6,511 nt of DNA from Vitreoscilla sp. (GCA_014378125.1 JACMOG010000754.1:1-6511); one strand, 5' to 3'; shown: positions 1-4,980, counted from the stretch's first letter. Translations and numbers: made by a program. The notes: generated from the sequence alone by a model not told the origin.

Positions 1-887
1 GCCAGTGCCGCCGTCTCGCTCGCCTTGATCAGCGGGCGCGCCGAGACGCGCGGCCCCTCGTGGCCCATGGCCACCTCCAGCGACGCGCCCACCGCCGCGT
101 CGCCGAGCGCGGCGCGCAACGTGAACCGGCCGTCGTCGGCGCGCCTGGCGTACGCCGCCAGCGGCATGCTGCAACTGCCGCCCAGCACGCGGGCCACGGC
201 ACGCTCGGCGTGCACCGCGAGCCAGGCGTCGGCGTCGATCAGCGACGCGAGGCCGTCGTGCAGCGCGGCGTCGCCCGTGCGGATCTCGAGGCCCAGCGCG
301 CCCTGGCCGGCCGCCGGGATCATCTCGTCGACGCCGAAGCGCGCGCGGATGCGTTCGCCCAGGCCCAGGCGCATGAGTCCGGCGGCGGCCAGCACGATGG
401 CGTCGTAGCCGCCTTCGTCGAGCTTGCGCAGGCGGGTGTCGAGGTTACCGCGCAGCGGGGCCACGCGCAGGTCGGGGCGCAGCGACAGCAGTTGCGCCAC
501 GCGGCGCAGGCTGGAGGTGCCCACCAAGGCGCCTTGCGGGAGTTCGGCGATCGACGCGTAGCGGTTGGAGACGAAGGCGTCGCGCGGATCCTCGCGTTCC
601 AGCACGGCCACCAGCTCGAAGCCGGCCGGAAGCTCCATCGGCATGTCCTTGAGCGAGTGCACAGCAAGGTGCGCCGCGCCGGACTCGAGCGCGGTCTCGA
701 GCTCCTTGACGAACAGTCCCTTGCCGCCCACCTTGGACAGGGTGCGGTCGACGATCTGGTCGCCGCGCGTGGTCATTCCCAGCAGCGAGGCGGCCAAACC
801 CAGACGCTCCCCCAGCAGCGCCTGCACGTGGCTGGCCTGCCACAGCGCGAGGCGGCTTTCGCGGGTGGCGATCACGATGTTGTCCAT
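1..887 (-). CDS. hemC: Porphobilinogen deaminase (hydroxymethylbilane synthase), 3' end outside the window
   Basis: Cytoplasmic enzyme that joins four porphobilinogen molecules into hydroxymethylbilane in haem/tetrapyrrole synthesis. 295 codons are visible from ATG at 887-885; the family is usually about 310 residues, so only a short C-terminal piece is missing. Seen motifs: [18 protein letters not shown] at the N-terminus, GDQI at 42-45, KGLFVKELE near 56-64, HSLKDMP at 77-83 with the catalytic Asp81, GTSSLRR at 123-129, RGNLDTRL at 146-153, and GGSC with Cys239 as the attachment site of the dipyrromethane cofactor. All key residues are present, so the enzyme should be active. The ATG lies 7 bases after the stop of the upstream metallopeptidase gene on the same strand, and no clear Shine-Dalgarno sequence precedes it. 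A GATAAT hexamer ends 6 bases before the ATG. Transcription may therefore be leaderless or may read through from the accessory operon. Confidence 0.97.
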   Translation of the reverse strand, partial: MDNIVIATRESRLALWQASHVQALLGERLGLAASLLGMTTRGDQIVDRTLSKVGGKGLFVKELETALESGAAHLAVHSLKDMPMELPAGFELVAVLEREDPRDAFVSNRYASIAELPQGALVGTSSLRRVAQLLSLRPDLRVAPLRGNLDTRLRKLDEGGYDAIVLAAAGLMRLGLGERIRARFGVDEMIPAAGQGALGLEIRTGDAALHDGLASLIDADAWLAVHAERAVARVLGGSCSMPLAAYARRADDGRFTLRAALGDAAVGASLEVAMGHEGPRVSARPLIKASETAAL

Positions 888-893
888 GCGTGC

Positions 894-899
894 ATTATC
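894..899 (-). promoter_or_regulatory. Candidate -10 box for a leaderless hemC transcript
   Basis: On the minus strand GATAAT (5 of 6 matches to TATAAT) is followed by six bases and then the hemC ATG. A -10 at that distance would put the transcription start at or next to the start codon. No TTGACA-like -35 is visible at the normal distance, so the call is tentative. The hexamer also contains the TAA stop of the preceding metallopeptidase gene. Confidence 0.35.
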
Positions 900-1698
900 G
901 TTGCCCCGCCGTACGGGCGCCCGATCCAGCGCCGGTGCGCGGCGGCAGGGTGAGCATCGTCAACACCGTGGCGTCCGGCAGGCGCATCGACTGGGCCTCG
1001 ACGGTGCGCACCGGCGGGCCCTGGCCTTCGAGCCAATGGGATCCGGGCGCCGGCGTGGCCCGCGACATGGCGCCGACGCCCCGCACCGCCAGGTCGAACG
1101 CCGCGGTGTACGGATGGAGCTGGCTGCGCGGATAGAGGCCGTACGGCCACCTCCGGCTGCGGACGAACCAGCGTCGGCCGTGCATCGAGTGGCAGACCAG
1201 GCAGACCTCGCACGCGCCCTTGCGGGCCAACTTGATGGCGGACGCCGTGACGCTGGTGCGGAACGCCATGGACAGCTCCACGGCCAGGCCCAGGCTGACG
1301 CGGCGTCCTCGCATCCAGGGTGCCACCAGGTAGTCCGGCAGGACCAGCTGGCTGGAAAAATGGTTGGCCGCGGCCTCGACGGACACCGCCTGGGCGTTCT
1401 GCGGCCCGATGTCGTCGCCGAAGCAACTGAAGCCGCGTCGCGCGTCGTTGATCCAGTGGGCCAGCTCATGCGCCAGCGAGAAGCGTCGGCGCCCTTCGTT
1501 GTCGCTCGCCTGGATGCTGATGACGGCCTGCTCGCCGTCGGTGAGCAGCCGCGCCGCGCAGCCCTCCATGCGCCGATAGACGACGCGCGCGCCCCGATCG
1601 CAGGCGATGCCTTCGAGGTCGATGTGCTCGGGCTGTCGACAGCCGTAGAACCAGAGCAGCCGCTCGGGCGCGGACAGCGTGCGGACATTGACGCTCAT
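895..1698 (-). CDS. ImmA/IrrE-family zinc metallopeptidase with C-terminal extension
   Basis: 267 residues. The zinc-peptidase signature HELAH is at 77-81 in the context [15 protein letters not shown], with His77 and His81 as ligands and Glu78 catalytic. Glu108 in [15 protein letters not shown] (107-121) is the expected third ligand, matching the E..A..F...L..P pattern of the ImmA/IrrE family (Peptidase_M78). Members such as ImmA and IrrE/PprI cleave a partner repressor after DNA damage or another stress. A further roughly 110 residues follow the peptidase core, with CEVCLVCH at 163-170 and a W/R-rich stretch [13 protein letters not shown] at 175-187; this could be a sensor or partner-binding part. 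The ATG at 1698 overlaps the upstream gene's stop as ATGA, implying translational coupling. The Gly/Arg/Thr-rich tail after about residue 252 is low-complexity and may be read-through over old hemC upstream DNA. The cleavage target is unknown; the two upstream gene products are the natural candidates. Confidence 0.85.
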   Translation of the reverse strand: MSVNVRTLSAPERLLWFYGCRQPEHIDLEGIACDRGARVVYRRMEGCAARLLTDGEQAVISIQASDNEGRRRFSLAHELAHWINDARRGFSCFGDDIGPQNAQAVSVEAAANHFSSQLVLPDYLVAPWMRGRRVSLGLAVELSMAFRTSVTASAIKLARKGACEVCLVCHSMHGRRWFVRSRRWPYGLYPRSQLHPYTAAFDLAVRGVGAMSRATPAPGSHWLEGQGPPVRTVEAQSMRLPDATVLTMLTLPPRTGAGSGARTAGQR

Positions 1699-2096
1699 GG
1701 CCGTGAGCTGCAGATCTTGCCCAGGGCCACCAGGTCGTCGTACAGCGACTGCACGTCGGCGTCGGCGTGCGCCTTGCCATCGCGGAAAGCGGCGGCGAGC
1801 TGCGGCTCGGTGTCGAAGGCGGCGCGGACAAGGGCCCTCATCGTCTCGATGGTGGGGCGTTGCAGCGGAACCGCGGGCGCCGTTGCCGCACGCAACGCCT
1901 TCGCGGCCGAAGCGCGGTCGCGCATGAATTGCGCGACGATGGTGTCGAGCAACTCCGCCACGTGCCGCGCCTCGCCGGCCGGATCGAGCGCGTCCTCGGC
2001 GAACTCGCCGCGGATCTGCGCATTGCCGGCCTCTTCGAGGTCTTGCCCGGCCAGCGCCTGCATGGCCTCGATGGTCTGGCGGCTTGCATTCGTCAT
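1695..2096 (-). CDS. Small helical protein of unknown function in the sigma-like/metallopeptidase operon
   Basis: 133 residues, starting MTNASRQTIEAMQALAGQDL and ending ICSSRP. I do not recognise the family. It appears almost entirely alpha-helical. There are two similar segments, RQTIEAMQAL (6-15) and RPTIETMRALV (80-90), that look like a duplicated helix motif, and an acidic stretch DADVQSLYDDL at 112-122. No membrane segment, signal peptide or cysteine pair was seen. The ATG at 2096 has a strong Shine-Dalgarno sequence (GGAAGGAGA about 5 bases upstream) and overlaps the sigma-like gene's stop as ATGA; its own stop overlaps the peptidase ATG in the same way. Position between a sigma-like protein and an ImmA-type protease suggests an adaptor, an inhibitor of the sigma-like protein, or the protease substrate, but nothing in the sequence proves any of these. 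Confidence 0.8.
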   Translation of the reverse strand: MTNASRQTIEAMQALAGQDLEEAGNAQIRGEFAEDALDPAGEARHVAELLDTIVAQFMRDRASAAKALRAATAPAVPLQRPTIETMRALVRAAFDTEPQLAAAFRDGKAHADADVQSLYDDLVALGKICSSRP

Positions 2097-2737
2097 TTCA
2101 GTCTCCTTCCGGGCATGAGCTTGTCGACGCCCCGCCGCAACCGCGTTCGGGCCGTGTCGTAGGCGAGCTGGGTCATGCCGGAATCCTCGCGCACCCGCCA
2201 GGCCGGCCAGTCGGCCATTTCGCCTTCGAGGATGGCCCGCACTTCCGTGTCGTCCTTGAAGTGGTGCTCGATCAGCCGGGCGTCCGCGTCGATCCGTCCG
2301 AGGCGAGCCTCGGATTCCTCGCGTTCGACGAGATCCTGTTCGACCGACGCGTGGCAGCGGTCGAACTGGCGCATGGCGGCGCTGTCTTCGCCGTCGTCGC
2401 CCGTGAGCGCCTCCATGCGCCGCTCGACACGAACGGGCAGGCTGCCTCGCGAATCGGTGGACAGGCCCTTCATGGTCATCATGAGGAAGGCGGCGAAGCT
2501 CACCTCCACGCGCCACACCCGCCCCCTCAGCCGCTCGCGCGGCGATCCCGAGGCGCCGATCAAGGCCCGGGCGACTGCCTCGCCAAGCAGTTCGAGGCCG
2601 TCGGCGTAGTGGGTGCCGAAGGCCAGTTGATCGCCACGCCGCTTCAGGCGGCGAAGGTCGTCGGCCGTGAGCTGCCGGATGGCCTGGCTGAGCTCCTCGA
2701 GCGTGGCGGCGGAAAGATTGAACGAACGACTGGTCAC
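2093..2737 (-). CDS. Sigma-70/ECF-like protein (regulator), divergent
   Basis: 214 residues from the GTG at 2737, chosen because GGAG lies 5 bases upstream and the protein then starts TSRSFNLSAATLEELSQAI; upstream codons in this frame have no nearby ATG and look non-coding. Residues 45-61 (ADGLELLGEAVARALIG) resemble the helix of sigma region 2.1/2.2 that contacts core polymerase, and 75-92 (WRVEVSFAAFLMMTMKGL) resemble the following W-x(5)-F-x-x-FL-x(5) helix. Residues 160-207 resemble region 4: an acidic lead-in, ILEGEMADWPAWRVRE, then GMTQLAYDTARTRLRRGVDKL as the HTH recognition helix. A low-complexity charged linker (about 95-150) joins them. It would recruit RNA polymerase to selected promoters, perhaps its own. 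Identification is by pattern, and divergence is high; a sigma-derived transcription factor that no longer works as a sigma is possible. First gene of a three-gene coupled unit. Confidence 0.6.
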   Translation of the reverse strand: MTSRSFNLSAATLEELSQAIRQLTADDLRRLKRRGDQLAFGTHYADGLELLGEAVARALIGASGSPRERLRGRVWRVEVSFAAFLMMTMKGLSTDSRGSLPVRVERRMEALTGDDGEDSAAMRQFDRCHASVEQDLVEREESEARLGRIDADARLIEHHFKDDTEVRAILEGEMADWPAWRVREDSGMTQLAYDTARTRLRRGVDKLMPGRRLK

Positions 2738-2742
2738 GGGGA

Positions 2743-2778
2743 CTCCGGCACGGACAGCGGTGCATCTGTTACCTCCCC
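2743..2778 (-). promoter_or_regulatory. Two Shine-Dalgarno sequences before the sigma-like gene, in different frames
   Basis: On the minus strand GGGGAGGT (2778-2771) sits 5 bases before an ATG at 2765-2763, an excellent ribosome site, but that ATG is out of frame with the sigma-like protein. A second, weaker GGAG (2746-2743) sits 5 bases before the GTG at 2737-2735, which is in frame. I chose the GTG because only that frame gives sigma-like protein sequence. The better site may drive a short overlapping ORF, or one base may differ from the ancestral sequence. Confidence 0.55.
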
Positions 2779-2780
2779 TG

Positions 2781-2844
2781 TGCGAAGCGGCGACCGTACG
2801 CAGACACGATGGCCGGGATGTCTGCGAACGGGCCGCCCTTCGCA
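2781..2844 (-). promoter_or_regulatory. 64-nt nested imperfect hairpin abutting a Shine-Dalgarno sequence (sigma-like operon leader)
   Basis: Base pairing worked out by hand gives 23 Watson-Crick pairs: 2781-2787 with 2838-2844 (7), 2788-2791 with 2832-2835 (4), 2794-2797 with 2828-2831 (4), and 2799-2806 with 2819-2826 (8, CGCAGACA/TGTCTGCG). There is a CC bulge at 2836-2837, a GA bulge at 2792-2793, one A.A mismatch (2798/2827) and a 12-base loop. On the minus strand the structure ends two bases before GGGGAGGT, so in mRNA it could control ribosome access. It could also be a DNA site for a dimeric protein. The strand assignment follows from its position only. Confidence 0.6.
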
Positions 2845-2856
2845 TATCACTGTGGA

Positions 2857-2872
2857 GGCGGTTGAAACCGCC
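2857..2872. promoter_or_regulatory. 16-bp operator-like palindrome
   Basis: GGCGGTT-GA-AACCGCC: perfect 7-bp arms around a 2-base centre. The tight centre suits a dimeric DNA-binding protein better than an RNA hairpin. It lies in the divergent intergenic region, about 120 bases from the sigma-like start and 200 from the leader ORF, where one regulator could serve both directions. The binding protein is unknown; an HTH encoded elsewhere or the sigma-like product is possible. Confidence 0.45.
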
Positions 2873-2893
2873 CGCGCCGCCCCGGTCGAGGTT

Positions 2894-2906
2894 CACTCGA
2901 TGAGTG
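2894..2906. repeat. Short inverted repeat CACTC-GAT-GAGTG
   Basis: Five-base perfect arms around three bases. On its own it could be chance. It is listed because it sits among larger inverted repeats in the same 245 bases. Confidence 0.25.
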
Positions 2907-2913
2907 GGCCCGA

Positions 2914-2940
2914 CCGACCGTGCGCAGAGAGAACGGTCGG
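2914..2940. promoter_or_regulatory. Inverted repeat, 8-bp arms with 11-base spacer
   Basis: CCGACCGT (2914-2921) and ACGGTCGG (2933-2940) are perfect reverse complements, separated by GCGCAGAGAGA. Arms spaced by about two helical turns centre to centre fit a dimeric regulator; as RNA it would be an 8-bp stem with an 11-base loop. No T-run follows on either strand, so it is not a standard terminator. Confidence 0.45.
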
Positions 2941-2950
2941 ACAACTATCC

Positions 2951-3041
2951 CGTGCTTCTGGAAAAGAGCCGCGCGCGAATCCCGCCAGAAACGGGCGCGC
3001 CGGCGGTCGTCGCCCGTCGGGATTGACAAGCCGGAAGCACG
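2951..3041 (+). promoter_or_regulatory. 91-nt nested RNA hairpin with alternative pairing, upstream of the leader ORF
   Basis: Hand folding gives three stacked stems: P1 2951-2961 with 3031-3041 (11 pairs, one T2959.G3033 wobble), P2 2978-2984 with 3018-3024 (7, AATCCCG/CGGGATT) and P3 2991-2997 with 3011-3017 (7, ACGGGCG/CGCCCGT), with a 13-base loop. The wobble is a G.U only in plus-strand RNA (A.C on the other), supporting plus-strand transcription. Bases 2985-2990 (CCAGAA), bulged in this fold, are exactly complementary to TTCTGG (2956-2961) in P1, so two mutually exclusive folds exist. AGTTTTG follows P1 directly, a weak U-tract. The arrangement resembles an attenuator or riboswitch-like leader; no known riboswitch class was recognised. 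Confidence 0.5.
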
Positions 3042-3072
3042 AGTTTTGCCCACTCAGACACAAGGAGCCACC

Positions 3073-3132
3073 ATGGTTGAAGTCCGCATTCCGTCCACGC
3101 CCACGCATGCGCGCCGCGCGCAAGATTCATGA
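3073..3132 (+). CDS. 19-codon leader ORF, ATGA-coupled to the downstream gene
   Basis: Encodes MVEVRIPSTPTHARRAQDS. A strong Shine-Dalgarno sequence, AAGGAG (3062-3067), lies 5 bases before the ATG, and the TGA overlaps the next ATG (ATGA at 3129-3132). The next gene has no ribosome site of its own, so ribosomes finishing this ORF probably start it. No run of one regulatory amino acid is present, so classical amino-acid attenuation is unlikely. It follows the 91-nt hairpin by 31 bases. It may be a coupling leader or a genuine micro-protein. Confidence 0.5.
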   Translation: MVEVRIPSTPTHARRAQDS

Positions 3133-3491
3133 CCGGGCGCCACGCCACCGGGGCCATGCCGGAAGACCACAACGCGATCCGCGTTCATTTCGACGAGGAG
3201 GAGCCGCCCGCGCTCGCCTTCAACGAGCGGGCGCTGCCCGGCGCGCTGGTCAGTTGGGCGTGGTGCCAGCTCACCGCTCTCGATTCGCTGCTGCGCGTCC
3301 TGGCCGAGCGCAGCCAGCGCGGCGAGGACGACGCCGACGTCGTCGGCGCGGTGCGCTCCGTGTTGGGTCCGGCGATCAACGCGTTGGTGTTCTCCGAACT
3401 CCGTGCGCACGAGCTGCGATCCGGAGCGGCGAACGTGCATGGACGACCGCGCCGAAAGAAAGGGGGCAAGCGGGATGGAGGGCGAAAATGA
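3129..3491 (+). CDS. Hypothetical 120-residue protein with basic C-terminal tail
   Basis: Family not recognised. The N-terminal third is acidic (HFDEEEPPAL at 20-29). A helical core follows at about 30-98, with VSWAWCQLTALDSLLRVLAE at 41-60 and DDADVVGAVRSVLGPAINAL at 67-86. The tail GRPRRKKGGKRDGGRK (105-120) is strongly basic and could bind nucleic acid or an acidic partner. There is no signal peptide or long hydrophobic segment. The start at 3129 is preferred over Met10 (3156) because of the ATGA overlap with the leader ORF; neither has a good Shine-Dalgarno sequence. Transcribed away from the sigma-like operon and convergent with the TPR-like gene. Its stop overlaps another ATG preceded by GGAGGG, implying a further cistron. 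The acidic/helical/basic layout suggests a small regulator, but that is a guess. Confidence 0.65.
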   Translation: MTGRHATGAMPEDHNAIRVHFDEEEPPALAFNERALPGALVSWAWCQLTALDSLLRVLAERSQRGEDDADVVGAVRSVLGPAINALVFSELRAHELRSGAANVHGRPRRKKGGKRDGGRK

Positions 3492-3766
3492 CAGCCAGCG
3501 GCGGTGCGCCCGACGTCAAAAGGCTAGACCGCCTGAACGAATCAAGCCGCTTCGTGCTTGGCAGCGAGCTCTTTGAATTCGTCCTCGCACCACGTGAGCT
3601 CGTCGGGCGAAAGGGCCTGGTGTTGAGCAAGCGCGAAGGAACGCTGCTGCTCGCATCCCGCATCCTGCCCGGCAGCTCGATGCGCGATGGCAAGAATCGC
3701 GTGAGCGAAAAATCGCTCGAAAGCCGGGGCATCGTTCTTTTGGCAGATCTGCAGGCAAAGGCGTGA
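3488..3766 (+). pseudogene. Possible broken third cistron of the plus-strand unit
   Basis: An ATG at 3488 overlaps the preceding stop as ATGA and has an excellent Shine-Dalgarno sequence, GGAGGG (3477-3482), 5 bases upstream. The frame stays open for 92 codons, but from 3542 onward it runs antisense to the TPR-like gene, whose protein sequence looks genuine. Only the first 18 codons (MTASGGAPDVKRLDRLNE) lie in otherwise non-coding DNA. I read this as the start of a gene whose body was lost when the TPR-like gene's DNA was joined here. An antisense overlapping protein, or chance, remains possible. Confidence 0.3.
3518..3534 (-). terminator. Weak candidate terminator for the TPR-like gene
   Basis: On the minus strand AGGC-GGTCTA-GCCT is followed by TTT and G, just after the TPR-like stop (3542). 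The stem has only four pairs and the T-run is short, so function is doubtful. Confidence 0.2.
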
Positions 3767-4423
3767 GCACTCGATCGCCTCGACGGGCATGCCGGCCTGC
3801 AGCCGAGTCCTGGCGCGACGATACTGTGCCCTCTCTTCCTCGAGCCAACCGCCGGCCCGCTTCCAATACATCAACGCAGCGTCCGCGATATGGATCATCG
3901 CCGCCGTCTCGGCGCTGGTGCGATCAGCCAATTGCTCGAGCGCGACGGCCAGATTGTTGCCGGCCGCAGCAAGGGCACGCAAGGCAGGTGACCCCTCGGG
4001 AATTCCTCCCACCGCCTCTTCCAGGGCTTGACCGTAGGCCGTCACGGCATCCGCCAGCCGACCGCGCGACGCCATGGCCGGCGCAGCGGTAGCCAGTGCA
4101 GCGGAGCGCTCCACATTCGACAGGTGGCTCAGGTCAATCGCTTCACCGCCTGCCAGGAACAACGTGGCGATGCCGACCGTCGCCGCCCGGTAGGGCCCTC
4201 GTGAGGCGTCTTCGAAGCGCAGGCGCATCGACTCCAGCAACTCGACACCGGCACGCCAATCGTCAAGATGTTCCGCATGGAGATGCGTCGCCAGTCGTAC
4301 GTAGGCGCCCAGTTGCGTCTCGCTTGTCACCAGGCCGGCGCCCTGGGCAAGGGCCTCGGAAACCGTCTGCGGTTCATCGGCGTGACGCCGCCATCCGTCA
4401 GCGACCAAGTCTTCCAATGTCAT
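3542..4423 (-). CDS. TPR-like alpha-helical protein of unknown role
   Basis: 293 residues starting MTLEDLVADGWRRHADEP. The sequence is nearly all paired amphipathic helices with TPR-style small and large positions: roughly 36-72, 104-138 (MASRGRLADAVTAYGQALEE is a fair TPR helix pair), 146-190 (ALRALAAAGNNLAVALEQLA is the clearest, with N156-N157-L-A matching the TPR pattern), 196-228 and 235-268. No catalytic motif, signal peptide or membrane segment was seen, so it is probably a cytoplasmic scaffold or sensor that binds another protein. The ATG at 4423 has AGGAG (4435-4431) 7 bases upstream and its own promoter. Codon choice is less G/C-biased than the flanks: 7 of the first 20 codons end in A or T, versus 2 of 20 in ppc codons 101-120, which suggests separate acquisition. 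TPR proteins often accompany CHAT proteases or signalling ATPases; none is visible here. Confidence 0.7.
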   Translation of the reverse strand: MTLEDLVADGWRRHADEPQTVSEALAQGAGLVTSETQLGAYVRLATHLHAEHLDDWRAGVELLESMRLRFEDASRGPYRAATVGIATLFLAGGEAIDLSHLSNVERSAALATAAPAMASRGRLADAVTAYGQALEEAVGGIPEGSPALRALAAAGNNLAVALEQLADRTSAETAAMIHIADAALMYWKRAGGWLEEERAQYRRARTRLQAGMPVEAIECSRLCLQICQKNDAPAFERFFAHAILAIAHRAAGQDAGCEQQRSFALAQHQALSPDELTWCEDEFKELAAKHEAA

Positions 4424-4454
4424 CGCACGGCTCCTTCACACGGGGGTTGAATTG

Positions 4455-4483
4455 ATTTCAGCATGTGACCACCAGGGCGTCAA
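4455..4483 (-). promoter_or_regulatory. Sigma-70 promoter of the TPR-like gene
   Basis: On the minus strand TTGACG (4483-4478, 5 of 6 matches) and TGAAAT (4460-4455, 4 of 6) are separated by exactly 17 bases. Transcription would start near 4448, giving a leader of about 25 bases that contains AGGAG before the ATG at 4423. Position and spacing fit well. Confidence 0.6.
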
Positions 4484-4664
4484 TGCCGGCCGGGAAGCGC
4501 CGCGGCGCCAGGGCTCGGGGCGCTGGAACCGGCGGGCGACGGTCGATGGAACCTATCCATAAATAACTGCGATGTCCAACGGCAACCTGTCGAACTACAC
4601 GCCCACTACCGACAGCCCGCAGCGCGTTGGCGACTTGCACGGGGCGCGCTTCGGGCGGGGCAGC
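4484..4664. other. Gene-free spacer between the TPR-like promoter and the transposase remnant
   Basis: No convincing gene is visible on either strand. It contains GC-rich short inverted repeats (for example AGCGCC at 4496-4501 with GGCGCT at 4519-4524). It also has an isolated AT-rich patch at about 4550-4567 (GGAACCTATCCATAAATAAC) that could be the worn outer end of the IS element to its right; no matching opposite end was found. Confidence 0.4.
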
Positions 4665-4977
4665 GTCACTCACGCTGACCTCGGTCGCGACGGGCGACAA
4701 CGGGCCGCCACGTTCTTGTTTCGGTGGATCTGGCCTGATGCCCACCGGCTTCGCGATTGGCCGCGCTCCGCCCGAGCGCCTCTTGCGCCATCGGACCGCT
4801 GACCATTTCTGCGTCGACGCCTCGCCATCGCCAAGCGATGCCCTGCATCTGGTCGTACTCGGCAAGCCCCGCATTCCAAAGCGTCTCGAACACGCCGGCC
4901 CTTTCCCATTCGAGAAAGCGCCTATGCACCGCGCTGGTGTGAGTCACAGTCGTCACCGCTCGACGCGGGCCGTCCAC
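4665..4977 (-). mobile_element. IS5-family transposase remnant, truncated and frameshifted
   Basis: In the minus frame from 4977 the stretch HTSAVHRRFLEWERAGVFET, then LWNAGLAEYDQMQGIAWRWR and GVDAEMVSGPMAQEA, matches the central part of IS5-family (IS427/IS1031-like) transposases, typically STVHRRFQEW..AGVF..LW..GL.EYD...GI.W.W...D. Asp55 is the expected first residue of the DDE catalytic triad. After about residue 77 similarity stops and the frame closes at 4666. In the neighbouring frame GGPLSPVATEVSVSDA (4709-4665) resembles the following RG.PLSLV.TGANV.D segment, so a frameshift plus a small deletion is likely. The N-terminal domain and the two later catalytic acids are missing, so it is inactive. 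It ends directly against the ppc promoter patch, and may have helped bring in or delimit the accessory DNA. Confidence 0.75.
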
Positions 4978-4980
4978 GGA

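Noticed and set aside
60..953. 297-codon open frame on the plus strand opposite hemC
   Set aside because: Antisense of hemC, which has every catalytic motif; the predicted protein is low-complexity His/Ala/Gly/Arg.
565..2118. 517-codon plus-strand frame across hemC, the peptidase and the small gene
   Set aside because: Runs antisense through three genes supported by motifs, overlaps and ribosome sites; an artefact of high GC.
1695..2765. 356-codon frame covering the sigma-like and small protein genes with a good ribosome site
   Set aside because: Its first two thirds lie in the wrong frame of the sigma-like gene and are Arg/Pro/Gly/His-rich; only the final 133 residues look like protein. 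The start site is kept as a finding, not as a gene.
2781..3041. Integron attC site
   Set aside because: Long imperfect palindromes prompted the idea, but no RYYYAAC/GTTRRRY core pair flanks either structure and no integrase or cassette array is visible.
3023..3051. Perfect TTGACA as a -35 box for the leader ORF
   Set aside because: Hexamers 15-19 bases downstream (such as TTGCCC) do not resemble a -10, and the TTGACA is part of the P2 stem flank of the hairpin.
2084..3766. 560-codon plus-strand frame across the intergenic region
   Set aside because: Crosses the sigma-like gene antisense and the intergenic hairpins with shadow-like composition. Only the start at 3488 has independent support.
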